A stretch of 21,485 bases of DNA from Leptospira wolffii serovar Khorat str. Khorat-H2. Lineage in GTDB: Bacteria > Spirochaetota > Leptospiria > Leptospirales > Leptospiraceae. A program made the translations under genes and the position numbers. Numbering within the stretch: position 1 is the stretch's first letter; every line of letters starts with the position of its first letter. The notes under the pieces were generated by a model, which saw nothing but the letters and a program-made list of their open reading frames with translations, did no database searches and was not told the DNA's origin. Positions 16,419 to 21,485 of the stretch are shown here, one piece after another. The DNA is taken from contig NZ_AKWX02000022.1 in the NCBI RefSeq assembly GCF_000306115.2, forward strand, positions 1-21,485. The letters run 5' to 3'.

Positions 16419-16444
16419 TGTCAGGTGAATACTAACATTGTACA
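16419..16444. repeat. Right terminal inverted repeat of the IS481 element
   Basis: Reverse complement of this stretch matches the left end (15239-15264) at 21 of 26 positions and also starts with TGT. It defines the right boundary of the element. Confidence 0.88.
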
Positions 16445-16451
16445 AAAGAGC
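16445..16451. repeat. Target-site duplication, right copy
   Basis: AAAGAGC follows the element's right ACA end and is identical to 15232-15238, marking the insertion point within qatA codons for Ala-Leu. Confidence 0.9.
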
Positions 16452-17483
16452 GGATTGTATTCTAGTATATTTATCTTTAAGGATTTGTTGAATTTCAGTA
16501 GTTTCTAATGATCCAGCTATCCACGGTCTAATAAGCTTTTCGCGGGCATATTTCACCAGTGCCTTAAATTCGGTAGAGTTATCGCCGATTTCAGCCCCAA
16601 TTAGCAATAGTTTAACGTACGTCTTTGTTTCAGGTTCTCCAAGTGCTGGTATTCGAAAAGGGATTTGGATGAGCTTCTCAAGGTATTTACGCGCGTAAGT
16701 TTGAGAGGTTGAACTTTCTGGCAGATCTGGGAAATGTTTTCGAACTGCATATTCGATCATTGCTTCATCGGCAGCAACTATAAATGCGGTTTTACGAGTA
16801 AAGAGGAATAGCCTAATTGCTTCTAATATTTCAATTGCCGTTTCAGGAAGGCAACGATCTAAATCATCAATAAGAACAACAAGTTGTCGGACTTCGGCTT
16901 TATCCAAAAGTTCGTCGAATTTTTTCTGAAATTCTGAATACTCTTTAATTAAATTTTTACCTTCGGCGATCGGCAATTGTTCCATTTTACTTAGCTCATT
17001 GCCGGCCTGTTCAAGAATTGTATTTTGGGGATTATTTATAAAGTTTTGAATTCCTTGCTTGATAGAATTCATTTGCTCAAAGGTTGGTAGTCCAGTATAG
17101 GCTGAGAAGGCTAATCCACCGGCTTTTTTTGCAATTTTTAGCCAATTAATCTTTTGAAAAATTTCCTTAACTAGATCTCCAGCTTTTGTCATAAGGGAGC
17201 GCTTTTCGATTAAATCAGAAACTATGCCTTCGATTAACGCAATTTTTGCATCCTCAAATCCTTGAAATCTCCAACCATTAAATTTAATACATATGATATC
17301 TTCTGTATCTGTCAGATATGAATCGATCATTTCCAAAATACTTGATTTACCTGCACCCCAATCTCCATGAATACCGATCGTAACTGGCTGTTCCGTTCTC
17401 TCACTTATTAGATCAATAATAGTTTTGGCAATGGCTTCATTATTTAGTAAATCTATATCTGTTTCACTGTCGGATAAAATCAC
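16445..17483 (-). pseudogene. qatA: qatA, 5' fragment encoding the KAP NTPase core
   Basis: QatA is the P-loop NTPase of the Qat anti-phage system. This fragment holds 346 native residues: Walker A GIHGDWGAGKSS (37-48), Walker B LVVLIDDLD (201-209) and a sensor-like region (FIVAADE). Between them are weakly hydrophobic residues around 115-135, where KAP proteins often carry a membrane insertion. Translation then runs 28 codons into the insertion element and stops at 16359, so the truncated product ends in foreign residues. The start is GTG 17483, with AGGT 12 bases upstream and a stop codon four codons before it. The ATPase core could still fold, but the lid containing GNPRQIKRF is missing, so activity is doubtful. 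It lies 107 bp after the LRAT-like gene. Confidence 0.92.
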
Positions 17484-17511
17484 TTGCTTGTTTTACCTGT
17501 TAATAATTTCT

Positions 17512-17533
17512 AATATGCCGCCGTCAGCATATT
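17512..17533. promoter_or_regulatory. Small inverted repeat upstream of qatA
   Basis: AATATGC (17512-17518) and GCATATT (17527-17533) form a perfect 7-bp stem with an 8-base loop, 29 bp before the qatA GTG in the gap after the LRAT-like gene. It may be an operator or attenuator; nothing more can be said. Confidence 0.25.
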
Positions 17534-17590
17534 TTATTTTATGCGTTTGGTTCGATGGAAGAGGAGTTTGGTTTTGTTCACAATTTTTAA

Positions 17591-18004
17591 TTATGAATGT
17601 TCCGAATTAGAAGCAATTAAACCGCTCGCAATTACTATCCCAATGAATGTCCAATTTCGTATATCAGGTGATGACGCTTCTCCATTTGCTGCCCAGTTCG
17701 TAAAGTGTTGGCAGTTATAGGAAAAAAGACTGTATGATTTACCTAATTGAGAAATGGCTCGTTGAACAGTTAGGTTAGGGTGCAGGTTCGAACGAGTGAC
17801 TTTGATTTCCTGACCTGATGCGAAGGCGTGCAGAGTCGTCCATCGGACGCCAGAAGGATTATCATTTTCGATTAGCCAAACGATTCCTTGGGAATCCTTA
17901 CCAACAATAATAGCGGTGTGAGTAAAAAGGCCATTTTTTGTTCGGCTGGCGATAAAGCCAGATAGGTCTATTTGATGTAGGTTTGTGCCACTTAGATATC
18001 TCAT
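17591..18004 (-). CDS. LRAT-like (NlpC/P60-superfamily) papain-fold protein
   Basis: The 137-residue protein carries the circularly permuted papain-fold signature of lecithin:retinol acyltransferase proteins: H29 in FTHTAIIVG and C98 in SYNCQHFTNW, the usual NCxHF box. Such enzymes form thioester intermediates and act as acyltransferases, phospholipases or peptidases. A hydrophobic C-terminal segment (residues about 118-132, WTFIGIVIASGLIAS) would anchor it in a membrane. I choose ATG 18004, with TGAGG upstream and an extended -10 box placing transcription start near 18020; an in-frame TTG at 18022 is too close to that. It is transcribed toward qatABCD with no terminator-like hairpin of note between, so it may be cotranscribed. 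A defence role is inferred only from position. Confidence 0.75.
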   Translation of the reverse strand: MRYLSGTNLHQIDLSGFIASRTKNGLFTHTAIIVGKDSQGIVWLIENDNPSGVRWTTLHAFASGQEIKVTRSNLHPNLTVQRAISQLGKSYSLFSYNCQHFTNWAANGEASSPDIRNWTFIGIVIASGLIASNSEHS

Positions 18005-18026
18005 TTTTGCCTCAATTTCCAACCTG

Positions 18027-18035
18027 AGTATAGCA
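18027..18035 (-). promoter_or_regulatory. Extended -10 promoter for the LRAT-like gene and qat genes
   Basis: TGCTATACT reads on the minus strand at 18035-18027, an extended -10 box; predicted transcription start is near 18020, giving a short leader to ATG 18004. The -35 position (CTTCCA) is weak, as is common with extended -10 promoters. Confidence 0.5.
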
Positions 18036-18091
18036 TTTTCCTTTAGAAATGGAAGCTAAAAAAGTAAAATACTTGACTTTTTAGTAAAAAA

Positions 18092-18739
18092 ATGCGTAAT
18101 GCTTTAGATATGAAGACCTTTCGAGATACCATTTTTGAACAAATTCCAGAAGGAATGAAAGAGCAGTTAGCTAATATTCCTTTTCGAGCAAAGAGGATTC
18201 TTGATGCGGTTAGCAAGTCGCATATACTGTTTCAAAATGAAATCGCAAAGGACATATACCCGTATATAAGAAGAATCGCAGTAGATTTTTGTTTATACCT
18301 CTTGGCTAAAGAGGATGCAAGTTTTCGATCTAGTATCCAGCTAAATAAAAGTGGAAATTCTCGACACGTTGAGTTGACTTTTGGTCTCAATCTTTTGACT
18401 GCAAGTCATGTGAAGAGCAGAAATGATTTACCGAGAGAAGCTATCTTTAGAACGGAGCTGATTGAGCAAAATCCAATGCTTCCCTTTGAGGATGTTGCTT
18501 CCCAAGAAGAGCGTTTAGATCACCAGTATATGATTTTAACATACGGCGGGGAAAATTTTCTTTCAGTAGATTTTGTAAATTTAAAATTTCCCCTTAAGGA
18601 GGGAGGTCATATTACTTTTGATTTAATGCCTTTCGCCAAACTTGTTGTAGGTGAAGAAGTTGTACCTTCTGAAAATACCGACCAAGAAATTGCAATTGAG
18701 TTGAAAAACTTTATAGAACAACATAAGCTAGCAGAATGA
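18092..18739 (+). CDS. Unknown protein paired with XRE-ImmA metallopeptidase
   Basis: The 215-residue product has no signal peptide or membrane segment and appears to be cytoplasmic. The N-terminal 75 residues look helical (FRAKRILDAVSKSHILFQNE); the middle is probably mixed alpha/beta, with an acidic C-terminus. No family or catalytic motif is recognised. Its last bases overlap the next gene as ATGA (18736-18739), so the two are translationally coupled and their products probably interact. No Shine-Dalgarno is visible before ATG 18092 or before the in-frame ATG at 18110; a TTGACT (18073-18078) lies just upstream. Candidate roles are substrate, antitoxin or effector of the metallopeptidase partner; all are inference. 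Confidence 0.65.
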   Translation: MRNALDMKTFRDTIFEQIPEGMKEQLANIPFRAKRILDAVSKSHILFQNEIAKDIYPYIRRIAVDFCLYLLAKEDASFRSSIQLNKSGNSRHVELTFGLNLLTASHVKSRNDLPREAIFRTELIEQNPMLPFEDVASQEERLDHQYMILTYGGENFLSVDFVNLKFPLKEGGHITFDLMPFAKLVVGEEVVPSENTDQEIAIELKNFIEQHKLAE

Positions 18740-19863
18740 AAGGCAAATTCTTAGGTTTCCGATTAAAGGAAGCTCGGGAAATTAGAGAACTTACTCTATC
18801 AAGTCTTGCGGGTTTGATTGGTGTAACTAAGCAGGCAGTTTCTCAATATGAGGCAGGAGTTGCCCAGCCGAGTCCTGAAAAAATTATACGTTTGCTTCAG
18901 ATACTACGTCTCCCTTCTCAGTTTTTTACGAAGGAACGTTCTTTCTTAATTGATGAAGTCGGCGTTCCAAACTTTCGAAAGTTTGCTGCAGCATCAAAGT
19001 ACGCCCGTGAAGAAGTTAAAACTAAATCGTATTGGTTGGCTGATTCAGTTCGAACTTTAAAAAATTACGTTAATTTTCCAAAGCTAAATTTACCTACCTT
19101 TGATCTTCCGGCTGACTTTCGTGATTTAGATGATGAAATCGAGGAGTATGCTTTAGAGTTAAGGAAATTTTGGAACTTAGGTTTGGGACCTATAAGTAAT
19201 ATGGTTCGCCTATTGGAGAATAATGGGATATTTGTTTCCAGGTTTGCCTTTGATGATCGAGTAGATGCTTTTTCCATTCGAATAGGAGAAGACGCTTACG
19301 TGATATTGGGCAATTCAGGTACTACCTGTGTCAGGTCTCGTTTAGATGCTGCTCACGAATTGGCTCATTTAGTTCTTCATAGAAACATAACGGAAGATGA
19401 CCAAAAAGATCCTAAAAACCATAAGAAAATTGAAACGCAGGCTTTCCGATTTGGAGCAGCCTTTTTAATGCCTATGCAAACTTTTTCGAGGGAATTGCTT
19501 AGCATCAATAACGAATTTTTAGTGCATTTGAAAGAAAGGTGGAAAGTTTCTAAGCAAGCAATGATGATGAGAGCTCGGGATTTGGGACTCCTTTCTGATT
19601 CACAATTAAAATATTTTTATCGTTTAAATTCTGCTAAGCGAACAAAGGAAGAGCTAGATGACTTGCTACCGTTAGAAGAACCTCTGCTATTGAAAAGAAC
19701 TATGGAGTTGTTAGTTGCGAATGCAGGAATGAGTAAAAGAGATTTACTTGATCTGCTTGCATTTGATGAAGGAACGGTTATCGAATTATTTGGTCTAAAT
19801 GAAGATTTCTTTGAGCAAGAAGAAGATAATGTAATCGATATCACTGTAAAGAGGCCGTTATAG
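18736..19863 (+). CDS. XRE HTH-ImmA/IrrE metallopeptidase fusion regulator
   Basis: Residues about 5-65 form a Cro/C1-type helix-turn-helix (LSSLAGLIGVTKQAVSQYEAG). A COG2856-type zinc peptidase domain follows, with HELAH at residues 207-211 and a downstream third-ligand helix in KIETQAFRFGAAFLMP. Relatives such as ImmA and IrrE cleave a repressor after DNA damage or stress, switching on mobile-element or stress genes; fused forms combine repressor and protease. At 375 residues it is full length. It is coupled to the unknown upstream gene and divergent from the LRAT-qat operon, so it may control one or both. The last 6 bases overlap the convergent gene ending at 19858. Confidence 0.88.
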   Translation: MKGKFLGFRLKEAREIRELTLSSLAGLIGVTKQAVSQYEAGVAQPSPEKIIRLLQILRLPSQFFTKERSFLIDEVGVPNFRKFAAASKYAREEVKTKSYWLADSVRTLKNYVNFPKLNLPTFDLPADFRDLDDEIEEYALELRKFWNLGLGPISNMVRLLENNGIFVSRFAFDDRVDAFSIRIGEDAYVILGNSGTTCVRSRLDAAHELAHLVLHRNITEDDQKDPKNHKKIETQAFRFGAAFLMPMQTFSRELLSINNEFLVHLKERWKVSKQAMMMRARDLGLLSDSQLKYFYRLNSAKRTKEELDDLLPLEEPLLLKRTMELLVANAGMSKRDLLDLLAFDEGTVIELFGLNEDFFEQEEDNVIDITVKRPL

Positions 19864-20523
19864 GAGATCATTGCTTTCTATTCTTCTTTTAATTGCGAAT
19901 TCGCACTTCTGAAATGCCTTATACCATTCTGATTCCCCGATACCATAAATCGCCTTCTTACAATGTCTAAAACAAAGGTCCCATCGCGAATAGCTTCGAA
20001 CTAAATCCGGAAATTCTGTTCTCATCATTCTTAGATAATTCCGGTGCGCAGCAATTGGCCATCGGATAGCTTTGATGTTGCGATTAGCATTTCTAAAACC
20101 TGTCTTAAAAAGATTTAGCTTTGTAGTCTCGAAATGAACTAATCTCAAGAAAGTTTTGCTAATCGGATCGTAGTCTTCCTGATACTTGGCAATACGATTC
20201 AGTATCGAAATTACATACTCTTCTTTACCTGGTTCCTTTGTTTTTTGAAAGTATCTTTGAAGACTGAATTTCGTTTCTATACATCTGTATTTCCAATTTG
20301 GATTCAAGTGTAGGCTCGAAAGGGGTTTCCTTCTGGATAAATACGTATGAAAGTTTTGCTTGGAGCGAGCAGAACATTTTGCCCAAGAGGTCCACTTAGG
20401 TGATATATTCGGTTCTTTAAGGAAAAGGAGAAATTTCTTATTCGTATTATCTGAAATCGTTTTCGCCAACCAAGCTGGAAAACCGGTCTCATCGCTTTTT
20501 CGTTTTAGAAAGTCGATAGCCAA
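19858..20523 (-). CDS. Basic protein of unknown function
   Basis: The start is TTG 20523, well supported by AGAGGAAG six bases upstream; no in-frame ATG occurs until deep in the protein. The 221-residue product is strongly basic and aromatic-rich (RWDLCFRHCKKAIYGIGESEW), suggesting nucleic-acid contact, but no domain is recognised. Its 5' end overlaps the HNH gene by 35 bases, so it is the third gene of a compact minus-strand unit with the winged-helix and HNH genes. The 3' end overlaps the convergent ImmA-type gene by 6 bases. Whether it acts with the nuclease is unknown. Confidence 0.65.
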   Translation of the reverse strand: MAIDFLKRKSDETGFPAWLAKTISDNTNKKFLLFLKEPNISPKWTSWAKCSARSKQNFHTYLSRRKPLSSLHLNPNWKYRCIETKFSLQRYFQKTKEPGKEEYVISILNRIAKYQEDYDPISKTFLRLVHFETTKLNLFKTGFRNANRNIKAIRWPIAAHRNYLRMMRTEFPDLVRSYSRWDLCFRHCKKAIYGIGESEWYKAFQKCEFAIKRRIESNDLL

Positions 20524-20785
20524 ATTTACTTCCTCTAAATGAAATAATGTCTGCTGCTAATTGAATGATTTCGTCTTCGGTATAATATCGTTTTAGTTTT
20601 GATAGAGGCTCTACAATAAGGCAGACGTTTTTAAACTCGTGACTTCCTCCTTTTCGAAGGGGTAGTATATGCTCCGCATTGGTATTTTCCGGCGTAAGTT
20701 CTCTTCCTGTTAACCGACAACGTTTGTTTTGTGTGTCTAATATCCTATAGAAATCCTTGGCATTGAATTTATATTCATTTGCCAT
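20489..20785 (-). CDS. HNH endonuclease-like protein
   Basis: This 98-residue protein has an HNH/McrA-type core: C23 in KRCRLTGREL, then AEHILPLRKGGSHEFKNVCL (residues 37-56) with the conserved EH, GG, H49 and N53. The usual final His/Asn of the second half of the motif is not obvious (EPLSKLKRYYTEDE), so activity needs caution. HNH proteins this small are common in phages, mobile elements and restriction systems as nicking or homing nucleases. ATG 20785 follows AAGGAGG closely and overlaps the winged-helix gene by 11 bases, indicating coupling. It is the middle gene of the right-edge unit. Confidence 0.75.
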   Translation of the reverse strand: MANEYKFNAKDFYRILDTQNKRCRLTGRELTPENTNAEHILPLRKGGSHEFKNVCLIVEPLSKLKRYYTEDEIIQLAADIISFRGSKFGYRLSKTKKR

Positions 20786-21485
20786 TTTCCTCCTTCGGTT
20801 TGGGATTTATTCCAATTTTCTTTCTGAATTTTGTATATAATAGAAACGGCAGTTCGTTTACTTTCGGTTTGATATAGAAGTCGATTGTCCGGTCATACCA
20901 TGCTTGTCCTTTTCGCCTTCTTTCGATCAATTTCAGTTTGATCCATTTATTTAGGATGTGGTTTGCTGTTACCTTTCGTATGCGTAATGAAGAACATATT
21001 TCGGAAACAGAGATTCGAGAGCCTTTATCGCTCCTTTCGGTCGCTAAGATCCAGATTTTACTGGCGAGCATCTGATGTTTTAATTCTCGTTTTCTTTGAG
21101 GATAGTTGCCTCTTTTCTCATTCCAGAATTTGTTATGAGCAACCATTTCCTTAGACAATTTTACTTTTGCCTTTTCGATTTCTGATAGTGGATTTAATAA
21201 AGCATGACCGGATTCTAAGATCGTTTCTTCATGGAATGATTCGTTTGATTCCGAATAGCGTAACTTATCGATCGAAGGTTGTAGGGATTTGTTGTGCGCG
21301 CGCGAGGTTTTTGGGAGTCCATATAACCTAGCTCCAATCCTCACAGAGCCTTCCTCTTCCTTCTGAACTAAAGCGTCGAGTCCGATGACTTTCGCGTTCT
21401 TGAGGAAGGCAAATTCATTCAGATACAGAGTCGAGTATTCTGGTGTTGTATAGCAATATGCACCGAAGGATGTTTTGAGTAATCT
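20775..21485 (-). CDS. Winged-helix protein, 5' end beyond window
   Basis: The frame is open from the TGA at 20775 through to the right edge, giving 236 visible residues; a GTG at 21344 is an internal codon rather than a compelling start. Upstream codons encode plausible protein (GAYCYTTPEYSTLYLNEFAF). Residues near the C-terminus (ISVSEICSSLRIRKVTANHI, then LIERRRKGQAWYDR) match a winged helix-turn-helix with a wing. The rest is polar and basic. It may be a replication or regulatory protein of the element; the family cannot be fixed without the N-terminus. The plus-strand string TGCGCGCGCGA at 21295-21305 lies within it. Confidence 0.65.
   Translation of the reverse strand, partial: RLLKTSFGAYCYTTPEYSTLYLNEFAFLKNAKVIGLDALVQKEEEGSVRIGARLYGLPKTSRAHNKSLQPSIDKLRYSESNESFHEETILESGHALLNPLSEIEKAKVKLSKEMVAHNKFWNEKRGNYPQRKRELKHQMLASKIWILATERSDKGSRISVSEICSSLRIRKVTANHILNKWIKLKLIERRRKGQAWYDRTIDFYIKPKVNELPFLLYTKFRKKIGINPKPKEENGK

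Larger units (their letters stand above)
15239..16444 (+). mobile_element. Complete IS481-family insertion sequence in qatA
   Basis: The element is 1206 bp. Its terminal inverted repeats are 15239-15264 and 16419-16444. They match at 21 of 26 positions, including an uninterrupted 16-base inner block (TAGTATTCACCTGACA) and TGT at both tips, as is usual for IS481-type ends. It is flanked by the 7-bp duplication AAAGAGC. It carries one intact transposase gene, oriented opposite to qatA. A small subterminal hairpin (CACCG 15267-15271, CGGTG 15278-15282) lies inside the left end. Perfect duplications and an intact transposase suggest a recent insertion. I do not assign a named IS. Confidence 0.93.

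Noticed and set aside
16687..16698. Perfect 12-bp palindrome TTACGCGCGTAA
   Set aside because: It lies within qatA codons for the TYARKY region and has no regulatory context.
17785..17805. tRNA-like GGTTCGAA string
   Set aside because: It lies within the LRAT-like coding sequence and no cloverleaf arms surround it.
20304..20492. A 62-codon minus-strand frame whose ATG overlaps the HNH stop as ATGA
   Set aside because: It lies entirely inside the longer 221-residue frame, which has a strong ribosome site at its TTG; the overlap is probably chance.
1..21485. Window as a complete circular replicon
   Set aside because: The left-edge and right-edge minus-strand frames do not join in the same phase, and no end overlap is visible.

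Overview
The window is AT-rich accessory DNA, most likely from a spirochaete of the genus Leptospira. The basis is the AT-rich composition, frequent TTG/GTG starts with good Shine-Dalgarno sequences, several short secreted or lipid-anchored proteins with loose spirochaete-style lipoboxes, and the mix of element genes. The genus is an inference. No tRNA, rRNA or CRISPR array was seen.

Left part (1-3242): a minus-strand gene runs off the left edge. Next come a small XRE regulator with a palindromic operator-like site upstream, and a divergent three-gene plus-strand cluster. That cluster encodes a small secreted protein, a Cys-rich lipoprotein and a three-helix membrane protein, and ends in a perfect 17-bp hairpin overlapping the last stop codon.

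Mobile-element core (3278-7619): a rolling-circle-type replication initiator resembling the filamentous-phage gene II/X family and a short tyrosine recombinase lie on the minus strand. A superfamily 2 helicase is divergent. Together they look like the replication and integration core of an integrative plasmid or phage-like element.

Envelope cluster (7726-11045, minus): four coupled genes encode a beta-helix-type lipoprotein, a matrixin-like zinc metalloprotease and two small secreted or lipid-anchored proteins.

Defence island (11382-19863): the minus strand carries a QatABCD anti-phage system: QatA KAP-type ATPase, QatB, QatC QueC-like PP-loop protein and QatD TatD-like nuclease. qatA is split by a complete IS481-family element at 15239-16444 with a 7-bp target duplication. 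Removing the element plus one repeat copy restores an uninterrupted 645-residue QatA whose junction reads through a KAP-type GNPRQIKRFLN motif. Upstream, in the same direction and behind an extended -10 promoter, is an LRAT-like papain-fold gene that may be an extra operon member. Divergent from it is a two-gene unit of an unknown protein and an XRE-ImmA/IrrE metallopeptidase fusion, translationally coupled.

Right edge (19858-21485, minus): three overlapping genes encode a winged-helix protein, an HNH endonuclease-like protein and a basic protein of unknown function. The reading frame of the first stays open to the window edge, so that gene is 5'-truncated by the window.
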